The notes beneath the pieces are model-generated. The model was given only the letters and a program-made list of their open reading frames with translations, was not told the origin of the DNA and searched no databases. Below, one piece after another: positions 8,570-19,316 of a DNA stretch of 64,000 nt (positions are counted from its first letter, which is position 1; the number at the start of each line of letters is the position of its first letter). Made by a program: the position numbers and the translations under genes. The stretch is from JAMXLO01 sp963791495 (GTDB lineage: Bacteria; Pseudomonadota; Alphaproteobacteria; Acetobacterales; Acetobacteraceae): positions 10,289 to 74,288 of the forward strand of contig CAWBST010000029.1 in the NCBI GenBank assembly GCA_963791495.1, given 5' to 3'.

Positions 8570-9635
8570 ATGGCACGCAATGCTCTGCTGGCGGTACTCG
8601 CGTGGCTCGTCGTCACCGTCGTGCCGACCCTGCTGTTCAGCGACTACCACCTGTTCCAGCTCACCATGGTAGTGGTCTATGCGATCGCGATTCTTGGCCT
8701 CGCCATCCTGACCGGCTTCAACGGTCAGATCTCGCTGGGCCACGGCGCGTTCTACGCGATCGGCGCCTACGTCACCGCAGTTCTGATGTACCAGTACCGA
8801 AGTGCCCTACTGGGCCACACTGCCGGTCTCGGCCATCGTCTGTGCTGTGGTGGGTTTCCTGATCGGCCTGCCGGCGTTGCGTCTTGGCGGCCTGTATCTC
8901 GCCCTGACCACCTTTGCTCTCGCCGTCGCCGTGCCTCAGCTGCTGAAGCACGACGCCCTCGAGCCATGGACCGGCGGCGTGCAGGGCCTGGTGATCGACA
9001 AGCCGGATCCCCCGTTCGGCCTCGACATGTCGCCTGACCAGTGGCTCTACATGTTCAGCCTGACGATCGGCGCCCTGTTGTTCCTGCTGGCGAGGAACAT
9101 CGTTCGCGGGCGCATCGGCCGCGCGATGATGGCGATCCGCGACCACTCACTGGCGGCCGAGGCGATGGGGATCGACATCGCGCTGCTGAAGACGCGCACC
9201 TTCGCGCTGAGCGCGCTCTATACGGGCGTCGCCGGCTCTCTCGGCGCTATCGTGGTTCAGTTCGTCGCCCCCGACAGCTTCGGCATCTTCGTGTCGATCT
9301 ACTTCTTCGTCGGCCTGGTGGTCGGCGGCGTTTCCTCCATCGGCGGCGCGATCTTCGGTGGGTTCTTCATCGAATTCCTGCCGAACCTCGCCGAGAAGGT
9401 GTCGAAGGCGGCTCCTGGTGCGGTCTACGGCGTGGTTCTGATCGCGGTCATGTTCCTGATGCCGGGGGGTGCGGCAGGCTTTGTCGGATCGTTGCTTTCG
9501 CGCTTCCGTCGCGGCGCGAAATCGGGTGAACTCCGGCCAGCCACAATAGGGGGATCCGGTGCGGAGAATGTCCCGGCCGCGGCTGGCGTGCCTCGCGGCG
9601 CTGAGCCTGACGCTGGCGGTAACCGCGGCGTGTAA
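8570..9635 (+). pseudogene. livM: Branched-chain-type ABC transporter permease LivM, frameshifted
   Basis: The first 76 residues carry the LivM hallmark GFNGQISLGHGAFYAIGAY and then leave frame at about 8798-8801 (after VLMYQY). The other frame resumes with VPYWATLPVSAIV and covers the rest of the permease, including AIRDHSLAAEAMGID and the terminal helices. One extra base explains the break. The resumed frame runs on to 9635, 77 bases into the next gene, so the last 25 or so residues (rich in Gly, Ala and Pro) may not be part of the native C-terminus. This is the second one-base break in this ABC operon. Confidence 0.85.
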
Positions 9636-10731
9636 GAAAGAGAACGCCTACGTCCCGCCACCGCCCGTGCGGGTCAACGTGGCGAAGCCCGCCAAGCAGG
9701 ACGTGGTGCCTTACCTGGAGCTCACCGGCAACGCGACCGCCTACAACATGGTCGACCTGGAAGCGCGGGTCCAAGGCTATCTGCAGGAGATCGATTACCA
9801 GGATGGCGCCGAGGCCAAGCAGGCTGACACGCTGTTCGTGATCGAGCCTGCGCCCTATCAGGCGCAGTTGCAGCAGGCACAGGCCGCCCAGGCGGCGACC
9901 CAGGCCGACCTGGTTCAGGCCGAGGCCGAGTTCTATCGCCAATCCACCCTGGGCAAGAGCGACTTTGCCTCGCAGTCGAAGGTGGACGAAGCCCGGGCCA
10001 AGCTCGATTCCGACAAGGCGCAGCTGCAGAACAATCAGGCCGGCATTACAATCGCGGCGATCAATCTTGGCTACACAAGGGTGACCGCCCCGTTCAACGG
10101 CGTGGTCAGCGCGCACCTGGTGTCGGTGGGCGGTCTCGTCGGCGTCGCTGGTCCGACCAAGCTCGCCACGATCGTACAGCTCGACCCGATCTATGTCACA
10201 TTCACCGTCAGCGAGCAGCAGGTTCTGCGGATCAAGGCGGCAATGCTGGAGCGCGGCATGACGCCGCGCGACATCAAGAATGTACCCGTGGACGTCGGAC
10301 TTATGACCGAAGAGGGGTATCCGCACGCCGGCAAGCTCGACTACGTCGCACCGACGCTGGATGCATCGACCGGGACATTGTCCGCCCGCGGCATCCTCGA
10401 GAACCCAAGGCGCCAGTTCTTGCCCGGGATGTTCCTGCGCATCCGGATCCCATTGGGGCTCGAGAAGGCCAATGCATTGCTGGTGCCGGATGAGGCGCTG
10501 GGTTCCGATCAGAGCGGCACCTACCTGCTGGTCGTGGACAAGGACGGTGTCGTTCAGCAGAAGACTGTGCAGACCGGGCAGCTCGAGGGAAAGCTGCGCG
10601 TCATCTCGTCGGGGATTACGGCGGATGATCTTGTCGTCGTCAGCGGGAACCAGAAGGCCGTGCCTGGACAGAAGGTTGCGCCCCAAGTGACTACGATCGC
10701 CGCCGAGGCGACGCCTCCCGGCAAGTCGTGA
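9559..10731 (+). CDS. RND efflux periplasmic adaptor (membrane fusion protein)
   Basis: About 390 residues from a GTG at 9559 behind AGGGGG; an ATG three codons later is possible. An N-terminal hydrophobic signal ends at Cys25 (VTAAC), so a lipid-anchored adaptor is likely. The order is typical of AcrA/MexE relatives: lipoyl half (EARVQGYLQEIDYQDG), coiled-coil hairpin (about 95-150), second lipoyl half (GYTRVTAPFNG), then beta-barrel and membrane-proximal domains. It links the inner-membrane pump encoded 19 bases downstream to an outer-membrane channel, which is not encoded here. Confidence 0.92.
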   Translation: MRRMSRPRLACLAALSLTLAVTAACKKENAYVPPPPVRVNVAKPAKQDVVPYLELTGNATAYNMVDLEARVQGYLQEIDYQDGAEAKQADTLFVIEPAPYQAQLQQAQAAQAATQADLVQAEAEFYRQSTLGKSDFASQSKVDEARAKLDSDKAQLQNNQAGITIAAINLGYTRVTAPFNGVVSAHLVSVGGLVGVAGPTKLATIVQLDPIYVTFTVSEQQVLRIKAAMLERGMTPRDIKNVPVDVGLMTEEGYPHAGKLDYVAPTLDASTGTLSARGILENPRRQFLPGMFLRIRIPLGLEKANALLVPDEALGSDQSGTYLLVVDKDGVVQQKTVQTGQLEGKLRVISSGITADDLVVVSGNQKAVPGQKVAPQVTTIAAEATPPGKS

Positions 10732-10750
10732 CGGGTAGGTTCGCAGCCCG

Positions 10751-13700
10751 ATGATCTCCAAATTCTTCATCAACCGGCCGGTGCTGGCCAATGTGCTGGC
10801 CATCGTCATGGTGCTGATCGGCGGCGTCGCACTGTTCACATTGCCCGTCGCGCAGTACCCGAACGTCGTGCCGCCGACTGTGTCGGTCACGACCAGCTAC
10901 CCAGGCGCCAGCGCTGACACGGTGATGAATACGGTGGCGCTGCCGATCGAGCAGCAGGTCAATGGCGTGCAGGGCATGCTGTATATGCAGTCGACCAGCG
11001 CGTCGGATGGCACGTATTCGCTGATCGTGACCTTCGCGATCGGCACTGATCTGAACTTCGCACAGGTGCTGGTGCAAAATCGGGTTTCGGCGGCGATGGC
11101 GTCCTTGCCGCAGGCGGTGCAGGTGCAGGGCGTCACCGTGCAGCAGAAGTCCACGTCGATCCTGCAGATTGTCACGCTGACCTCGCCGGACGGTCGCTAC
11201 GACAGCCTGTTCCTCAGCAACTATGCGACCATCAGCCTGGTGCCTGAACTTTCCCGTGTCCCCGGCGTCGGCAATGTGGGCGTGTTCGGCGTCGGACAGT
11301 ATTCCATGCGCATCTGGCTCGATCCGCAGACGCTGCAGGCGCGTGGACTGGCGCCCGAGGACGTCATCAGGGCGATCCAGCAGCAGAGCCAGCAGGTTAC
11401 CGCGGGCCAGGTAGGCGCACCTCCCGCACCGGCCGGACAGGTCTTTCAATACACAGTCAACATCGAGGGCCGGCTGATCGATCCCGCCGAATTCGGCAAC
11501 ATCATCGTCAAGGTCGACAGCTCCAATGGCGGACAGATCACGCGTGTGAAGGACGTCGGGCGTGTCGAGCTGGGGGCGCAGACCTACTCGCAATCATCTC
11601 GGCTGAACGGCAAGCCGGCGGCGGGCATCGCCATCTACCAGTTGCCGACGGCCAACGCGCTGAACGTCGCGACACTTGTCAACGCCAAGATGGCCGAGCT
11701 GGCCAAGGCTTTCCCACAGGGTCTTACCTATGGCGTCCCGTTCGACACCACGCGCTTTGTCAAGGCGTCGATCAATGAGGTCTACAAGACCCTGCTCGAA
11801 GCCGCGGTGCTGGTGCTGATCGTGATCCTGGTGTTCCTGCAGGATTGGCGCGCCACCCTGGTGCCTGCGACGACCGTTCCGGTAACCATCATCGGTGCCT
11901 TCGCCGCGATGGCCGCGCTTGGTTTCACGGTGAACCTCTCCACGCTGTTCGCGATCATCCTGGCGATCGGCATCGTGGTGGACGATGCGATCGTCATCGT
12001 GGAAGGCGTGGCGCACCATATCGAGCGAGGTCTGACACCGCACGACGCCGCCATCAAGGCGATGGAGGAGCTGTTCGGCCCGATCATCGGCATCACGCTG
12101 GTGCTGATGTCGGTGTTCATACCGGCCGCGTTCCTGCCCGGCCTCACCGGGCAGATGTATGCCCAGTTCGCTCTGGTGATCGCCGCGACCGCGCTGATCA
12201 GCGCGATCAATGCCGCGACGCTGAAGCCGACGCAGTGCGCGCTGTGGCTGCGCATGCCGGTGCCGCCGGAAAAGCGCAACTTCTTCTTTCGCGGGTTCAA
12301 CCGTGGATATCAGCCGGTCGAGAATGGCTATGCCTGGCTGATCGGCACCATGGCGCGCCACAGTTCCGTGATGGTGATCGTCGCCCTGGTCGTTGCCGGC
12401 CTCGGTGCCTGGGGAATTGCTCGACTGCCGACATCGTTCATTCCGGTTGAGGACCAGGGCTACGTGCTGGTGGCGACGCAGCTACCGGACGGTGCGGCCA
12501 CTGGCCGCACGCAGCAGGTGATGGACCAGGTGACAAAGATCGCGCTGGGGGTTCCGGGCGTCGATCAGGTGATCTCCATCAGCGGTATCTCCGTGCTGGA
12601 CAACAGCGCGACGCTGGCCAACGCGGGCGTCGCCTATGTGATCCTGAAGGACTGGAGTCTGCGCAAGCCAGGCAGTGGAGCCGACCTGCGCTCCGTGTAT
12701 GCCAATCTGCAGGGAGCGCTGGACAAGCTGGAGGACGCTGTCGCGTTGGTCGTGGTGCCACCGCCGATCCAGGGCATCGGCAATGCCAGTGGTTTCACCA
12801 TGCAGATCGAGCTGCAGGATGGCAGCTTCGACTATGCGAAGCTGCAGACCATCACTCAGACCATGGTGCGGGACGGAAATACGCAGACCGGACTGCAACG
12901 GTTGAATTCGACGTTCCGCGCCGGCGTCCCGCAGCTTCGCGTGGTGGTGGACCGGGTGAAGGCGGAGACCCTGAACGTCTCGGTCGGCGACGTGTTCAAC
13001 GTGCTCGCCGGCTATGTTGGATCCACCTACGTCAACCAGTTCAACAAATTCGGCCGCACGTTCCAGGTCTACGTGCAGGCTGACTCGAAGTTCCGGCTGC
13101 GGCCGGGCGACATCGAAAATCTCTACGTGCGCAGTCAGGACAACAAGATGGTGCCGCTGGGCACTCTGGTGACCATTCAGCCGATGGTCGGGCCTTCGCT
13201 GGTTGGCCTTTACAATCTGTATCCGACAGCGAGCATCGTGGGTGGACCTGCTACCGGCTTCAGCTCGGGTGAGGCGATGGATCTCATGGAGCAGATCGCC
13301 GACAAGACACTGCCGCGCGGGACAGGCTTCGAATGGACCGCGATGTCCTACCAGGAGAAGATTGTCGGCAATCAGATCTTCTACGTGTTCGGCCTCGGCA
13401 TGCTGCTGGTCTATCTTTGCCTGGCCGGCCAATACGAGAGCTGGATAGCGCCGATATCGGTGATCCTCGCGGTGCCGCTGTCGCTGATGGGGCCGGTCAT
13501 CGCACTGACCAGCCTCGGGCTCTCCAACAACCTCTACACGCAGATCGGCCTTGTTCTGCTGATCGCCCTGTCTGCAAAGAACGCCATCCTGATCGTCGAA
13601 GTCGCGCGCGAGCGTCGGATGCTGCAGAACGTGTCGATCGTTCAGGCGGCGGTCGATGCGGCACGTACGCGTTTCCGACCGATCCTGATGACATCCTTCG

Positions 13701-13909
13701 CCTTCATACTTGGTGTCGCGCCGCTGGTGATGGCGACGGGTGCCGGGGCGAGCGCTCGTGTTTCACTCGGACTGGCCGTGCTCAGCGGCATGATCGCCTC
13801 CACTTGTCTGGCGGTGCTGTTCGTGCCGTCGTTCTTCGTCGTGATGCAGCGCTTCGAGGAGTGGCGCAAGACACGCAAGCAGCGCGCTCCGGCGCGTACC
13901 ACGGCCTGA
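10751..13909 (+). CDS. RND multidrug-type efflux pump, HAE1 family inner-membrane transporter
   Basis: 1052 residues, the expected size for AcrB/MexF-type pumps. It starts MISKFFINRPVLANVLA, the usual first helix. The proton-relay Asp pair is at 411-412 (GIVVDDAIVIVE) and the relay Lys is in LSAKNAILIVE near residue 940. Two large periplasmic loops separate the helices. As a trimer it would export lipophilic or anionic compounds with the adaptor upstream. Its position between a HAAT-type ABC importer and catabolic genes in one run (15-19 base gaps) is unusual for a drug pump and suggests export of a pathway intermediate. Confidence 0.95.
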   Translation: MISKFFINRPVLANVLAIVMVLIGGVALFTLPVAQYPNVVPPTVSVTTSYPGASADTVMNTVALPIEQQVNGVQGMLYMQSTSASDGTYSLIVTFAIGTDLNFAQVLVQNRVSAAMASLPQAVQVQGVTVQQKSTSILQIVTLTSPDGRYDSLFLSNYATISLVPELSRVPGVGNVGVFGVGQYSMRIWLDPQTLQARGLAPEDVIRAIQQQSQQVTAGQVGAPPAPAGQVFQYTVNIEGRLIDPAEFGNIIVKVDSSNGGQITRVKDVGRVELGAQTYSQSSRLNGKPAAGIAIYQLPTANALNVATLVNAKMAELAKAFPQGLTYGVPFDTTRFVKASINEVYKTLLEAAVLVLIVILVFLQDWRATLVPATTVPVTIIGAFAAMAALGFTVNLSTLFAIILAIGIVVDDAIVIVEGVAHHIERGLTPHDAAIKAMEELFGPIIGITLVLMSVFIPAAFLPGLTGQMYAQFALVIAATALISAINAATLKPTQCALWLRMPVPPEKRNFFFRGFNRGYQPVENGYAWLIGTMARHSSVMVIVALVVAGLGAWGIARLPTSFIPVEDQGYVLVATQLPDGAATGRTQQVMDQVTKIALGVPGVDQVISISGISVLDNSATLANAGVAYVILKDWSLRKPGSGADLRSVYANLQGALDKLEDAVALVVVPPPIQGIGNASGFTMQIELQDGSFDYAKLQTITQTMVRDGNTQTGLQRLNSTFRAGVPQLRVVVDRVKAETLNVSVGDVFNVLAGYVGSTYVNQFNKFGRTFQVYVQADSKFRLRPGDIENLYVRSQDNKMVPLGTLVTIQPMVGPSLVGLYNLYPTASIVGGPATGFSSGEAMDLMEQIADKTLPRGTGFEWTAMSYQEKIVGNQIFYVFGLGMLLVYLCLAGQYESWIAPISVILAVPLSLMGPVIALTSLGLSNNLYTQIGLVLLIALSAKNAILIVEVARERRMLQNVSIVQAAVDAARTRFRPILMTSFAFILGVAPLVMATGAGASARVSLGLAVLSGMIASTCLAVLFVPSFFVVMQRFEEWRKTRKQRAPARTTA

Positions 13910-13924
13910 AGGAGAACAGCACGC

Positions 13925-14731
13925 ATGCTGAGCATGAAGGACAAGGTGGCAATCGTCACGGGCGCGGGCTCGATCGGCCCTGGCTGGGGCAACGGCAAGG
14001 CAACCGCGACACTTCTCGCGCGTCAGGGCGCATCAGTGTTCCTGGTCGACGTCAACGAGTCCGCTGTGAATGAAACGCGCCAGATCATCGAAGGGGAGGG
14101 CGGCACCTGCGCCGTGCATTGCTGCAACATGACGCGCGCCGCTGAGGTGCAGGAGATGGTGCAGGCCTGCCTGAACCGCTTCAAGCGCATCGATATCCTG
14201 GTGAACAATGTCGGCGGTTCCGCGCCCGGCGATCCTGTATCGATGACCGAGGAAGTGTGGGATCAGCAGATCGACACCAACCTGAAGACCGTGTTCCTCG
14301 GCTGCAAGTACGTGCTGCCGGTGATGGAGGCGCAGGGCAAAGGCGCCATCGTCAATCTGTCATCGGTCGCAGGACTGCGCAATGACGGCGCTGGCGGGCG
14401 CGTGCATGTCGGCTACAGCGCAAGCAAGGCGGCGGTGATCCAGTTCACCCGCTCGACCGCCGGTGCCTACGTGAAGAAGGGTATCCGCTGCAACACCGTG
14501 GTGCCGGGTCTGATGCACACACCGCTGGTGGAATATCGCCTCGCGCGCACGGTCGGTGGCAACGACGCGGCGGCACTGATCGCCAGCCGTAACGCACGTA
14601 CGCCGATGGGACGGATGGGCACCGCATGGGATGTGGCGCATGCTGTGCTGTTCCTGGCCTCGGATGAGGCCAACTATGTCACCGGAACCGAGATCATCGT
14701 CGACGGCGGCCTGATCCTGGCATCGCCTTAA
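13925..14731 (+). CDS. Short-chain dehydrogenase/reductase
   Basis: 268 residues. The cofactor loop is TGAGSIGPGWGNGKA (about 13-27), longer than the standard TGxxxGxG. NNVGG at about 92 and the catalytic Tyr-Lys pair in YSASK at about 162-166 follow, with the catalytic Ser in LSSVAG. It should oxidise or reduce a carbonyl/alcohol with NAD(P). It starts 15 bases after the RND gene and is followed after 18 bases by a carboxymuconolactone-decarboxylase-like gene. The substrate is not recognisable. Confidence 0.9.
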   Translation: MLSMKDKVAIVTGAGSIGPGWGNGKATATLLARQGASVFLVDVNESAVNETRQIIEGEGGTCAVHCCNMTRAAEVQEMVQACLNRFKRIDILVNNVGGSAPGDPVSMTEEVWDQQIDTNLKTVFLGCKYVLPVMEAQGKGAIVNLSSVAGLRNDGAGGRVHVGYSASKAAVIQFTRSTAGAYVKKGIRCNTVVPGLMHTPLVEYRLARTVGGNDAAALIASRNARTPMGRMGTAWDVAHAVLFLASDEANYVTGTEIIVDGGLILASP

Positions 14732-14749
14732 GGGAAGGAAAGACGAAAG

Positions 14750-15313
14750 ATGAGCGAACGACGCTTCAAGGAGCTGACCCCGGAGACCATGACGCCGGAG
14801 CAGAAGAAGGCGGCGGATGCGATCCAATCGGGACCGCGTGGCGCCGGATTGCGGGGGCCGTTCAATGCACTGCTGCGCAGTCCGGACCTGTGCGACCTGG
14901 TCCAGCGGGTCGGCGCGTATGTGCGGTATTCAAGCTCGATCCCGAGCCGGTTGAATGAGATGGCGATCATCATGGCCGGTCGGAAGTGGACCGCGCAGTA
15001 TGAGTTCTACGCGCATCGGCGGCTGGCGATCGATGCCGGTCTGAAGCCGGCGATTTGCGACGCGATTGCCGCGGGCACGCGGCCGCAGGGCATGCAGGAT
15101 GATGAGGCGGAAGTGTACGACTTCTGCTCCGAACTGTTGGCGACAGGGCATGTGTCGGATGCGACCTATGGACGCATCAATAACCGCTTCGGCGAGCGTG
15201 GCGCGATAGACCTGATCGGCGCCGTCGGCTACTACAGTCTGGTGTCCATGGTGCTGAACGTGGATGGCGTGCCGCTGCCCGCCGGCGAGACTCCGCCGCT
15301 GAAGCCGTTGTAG
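14750..15313 (+). CDS. Carboxymuconolactone decarboxylase / AhpD-fold protein
   Basis: 187 residues, all-helical. It has the CMD-family centre KWTAQYEFYAHRRLAIDAGL (about 83-102), where the usual CxxC is absent, so it is the lactone-decarboxylase-like rather than the peroxidase-type branch. Proteins of this group act on gamma-carboxy-lactones or have unknown substrates. It is the last gene of the rightward run that starts at livG and ends 8 bases from the convergent aminotransferase gene. Confidence 0.85.
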   Translation: MSERRFKELTPETMTPEQKKAADAIQSGPRGAGLRGPFNALLRSPDLCDLVQRVGAYVRYSSSIPSRLNEMAIIMAGRKWTAQYEFYAHRRLAIDAGLKPAICDAIAAGTRPQGMQDDEAEVYDFCSELLATGHVSDATYGRINNRFGERGAIDLIGAVGYYSLVSMVLNVDGVPLPAGETPPLKPL

Positions 15314-15321
15314 CCGCCCGG

Positions 15322-16635
15322 TCAGGCTGCACCCAACGACGCTTCCAAAATATCCAACGCAGTATCCAACTCGGCACGTGAAATCGTCAGCGGCGGGCAC
15401 AGCGTCAGTACGTTCCCGCCGCCGACCTTGAAGCTCAACCCGTCGGTCAGGCAGCGATACATCATCAACTCTGCCAGCGCCGGACTGACAACTTCCACAC
15501 CGAACGAAACGCCCAGCGCCCGCACCGCGTGAATTGTGGTGTGCGCCGTGTGCATGCGCCGTAGCCGCTCCAGACCATAAGTGCCCAGTTCGCGCGACCG
15601 TTCCAGGAGGCCCTCGTCCCGGATCACGTCAAGAGTCGCCAGCGCCGCTGCGCATCCGACTGAGCTCTTCTCGTGCGTGTAGTGCCCGAGCGCGCGATCT
15701 GCCGCGCCATCCAGATCCTCGCGCGCGATGAGCGCCGCCATCGGAAACACGCCGCCGCCGAGCCCCTTGCCCAGCACCAACATATCCGGCACGCAATCAA
15801 ATTGCTCACATGCGAACATCATGCCGGTACGGCCGAGGCAGCTTGGAATTTCGTCGAAGATCAATAGCGTTCCGTGCCGGTCGCAGCTCGTTCTCACGCG
15901 CGGCCAGAAGTCCGCAGGTGGGGCCTCCAAAGTTGTCCATCGCACAGGTTCAGCGATGACCGCTCCGACATCGCCCTGCACCGACAGGACATAGTCGATA
16001 TAGTCCGCCAGCCGCTCATGCGCGCGCCCGTCGTCACCGAAGAAACGCGCTGCCAACGCCGGGGGCGGCACATGCTCGGTCCCAGGCAGCAACGGACCGG
16101 CGTCGCGACGGAAGATCGCCTCGCCACCGACCGAGATCGCATCCAGCGACGCGCCGTGGAATGCATCCCACATCGACACCGTCTTGTGTCGTCCCGTTGC
16201 ATGTCGCGCCAGCTTCAGCGCCATGCCGATCGCCGCAGTGCCGGACGGCGCAAACAACACCTTGTTCAAGCGACCCGGCGCCAGCTCTGCCAGTCGCCGT
16301 GCCAGCTCGATCGCGGCTCGGTTGGTATAGCGGCGCGGCGAGAACGGCAGTCTGGCCAGTTGCCGCGTCACCGCCTCGATCACGCGCGGATGGCCGTAGC
16401 CGACCTGGTGCACGGTGTTGCCGTGGAAATCCATGATCCGGCGGCCAGCGGCGTCGATCAGATAGATTCCCTCGGCGCGCTCCACCACGTTCAGACACGG
16501 CGTGGAAAGCGCCTGGTGCAGGAACCAGCGCGCGTCCTCATCCAGCAATGCCTGTGTTTCGGCGTCGATATAGCCACGCTGCCACGCGGTGCGCGCGTCA
16601 CCGAGATTGATGTCGCCCTCGCTATGGTCCTGCAT
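15322..16635 (-). CDS. Class III PLP enzyme, PbfA-like (1-hydroxy-2-aminoethylphosphonate ammonia-lyase type)
   Basis: 437 residues with the aminotransferase class III fold. The PLP Lys is 290 in VLGKGLGGGVFP, the cofactor Asp is 261 in FDEIPSCLGRTG, and the phosphate-binding SGTAAIGMALK is at about 131-141. The segments DFHGNTVHQVGYGHP and HYTHEKSSVGCAAALAT resemble the subgroup now linked to (R)-1-hydroxy-2-aminoethylphosphonate ammonia-lyase. That enzyme feeds hydroxylated aminoethylphosphonate into phosphonoacetaldehyde catabolism. No phnW, phnX or phnA gene is seen in the window, so the phosphonate role is from family resemblance only; a plain transaminase remains possible. The ATG at 16635 is followed by MQDHSEGDINLG. 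Confidence 0.75.
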   Translation of the reverse strand: MQDHSEGDINLGDARTAWQRGYIDAETQALLDEDARWFLHQALSTPCLNVVERAEGIYLIDAAGRRIMDFHGNTVHQVGYGHPRVIEAVTRQLARLPFSPRRYTNRAAIELARRLAELAPGRLNKVLFAPSGTAAIGMALKLARHATGRHKTVSMWDAFHGASLDAISVGGEAIFRRDAGPLLPGTEHVPPPALAARFFGDDGRAHERLADYIDYVLSVQGDVGAVIAEPVRWTTLEAPPADFWPRVRTSCDRHGTLLIFDEIPSCLGRTGMMFACEQFDCVPDMLVLGKGLGGGVFPMAALIAREDLDGAADRALGHYTHEKSSVGCAAALATLDVIRDEGLLERSRELGTYGLERLRRMHTAHTTIHAVRALGVSFGVEVVSPALAELMMYRCLTDGLSFKVGGGNVLTLCPPLTISRAELDTALDILEASLGAA

Positions 16636-16760
16636 GGACCCATGCTGGGCGGTTGGCGTCTGTGGAACAAGCGTGCTGGCATCTGCGCATGAGAATTCAG
16701 GCCGCCATCGTCCGCGCGCCGATGGGCGCGTTCGTGCGTGGCGCGAGCCGGAACACGAGC

Positions 16761-18566
<1,806 letters not shown>

Positions 18567-19316
18567 GTCCGGTGATCAATGGTCCGAGTTCGCGGCCGCC
18601 CCAGGCACGCGGCGCGTCGGAACAGCAGATAGAGGGTCTGGGTGGCGGTGTCACCCGCGAGCGACGCCGGGGCGTCGGATATCGCCGCAATGGCTCCTCG
18701 GTCGACTGTGTCTCGCCGATGTCTCATTGTTGCGTTGGCGTCTCGCTGCCCTTTAGATGGGACGGAGTCTCCTGGGGCGCGACGAAGGTTAACTGCGGTC
18801 GATGGAGTATGCTGTCTCATGAGTGTCTCATTGTCTCGTTGTCGTCTCACTGAAGCATTTCCGGGGCGGCTGGGACTATTTTCGTGCATTGGTCGGGGCA
18901 AGGTGGCTGCGGGCGGCAACGCAAGGTTCGACGCGGATGCACGCAGATGTGGCCGTGGGCGGGTGCGGCATTGGAGCCAAGCAGGAGCGACAGAGGTTCA
19001 TAGAATGTTCTATTGGGATGCCGAGCCACCATCGCAAGAGATGTGGCGGATTTTGACAGGCTAGGCCGTCAGCGCGCCGCGGCGGGGTTTTGGCGCTGGC
19101 TCCAGCGAGACAGGGTTTCGGGAACTGCTCGGCCGCGAACACCGATCCCACGCCGCGCTGATCCGCGTGCCGTTCCGGGCACGTAGCACGACGAACTTCG
19201 AATGGGGTCGAGAGATCTCGGTGCAGAACGGTGTGGGAGCTCGCTGATGGGCAGATTGAGACGTCGCCGGATTCCGAAGAGACTGAAATAGTTTTGGACG
19301 TCGGGGGAGAAAGCGC
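18567..19316. other. 750-bp gene-poor gap upstream of lepA
   Basis: No reading frame here has a recognisable family, a good ribosome site and plausible composition together. The first half contains the GTCTC-rich array described separately. The second half drops in G+C towards 19317. One leftward frame ends with a TGA that overlaps the lepA ATG, but its product is a low-complexity Arg/Pro/Ala string. The lepA promoter must lie within the first few hundred bases, but I cannot place it. Confidence 0.5.
18709..18848. repeat. GTCTC-rich short repeat array
   Basis: The pentamer GTCTC occurs eight times in about 140 bases (near 18710, 18721, 18740, 18767, 18814, 18825, 18833 and 18844). Several neighbours are spaced by 11 bases, about one helical turn. 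The longer unit TGTCTCATTGT occurs twice exactly, at 18720-18730 and 18824-18834. On the lepA coding strand the array reads as GAGAC repeats, 144-282 bases upstream of the start codon. It could be a protein-binding cluster or a degenerate tandem duplication. Confidence 0.55.

Noticed and set aside
9559..13909. Complete tripartite efflux system
   Set aside because: Only the adaptor and inner-membrane pump are encoded; no outer-membrane channel gene was found in the window.
18567..18760. Possible CRISPR-like array suggested by the repeated GTCTC units
   Set aside because: Repeats are only 5-11 bases with irregular spacing and no conserved 25-40-base repeat; no cas genes are present.
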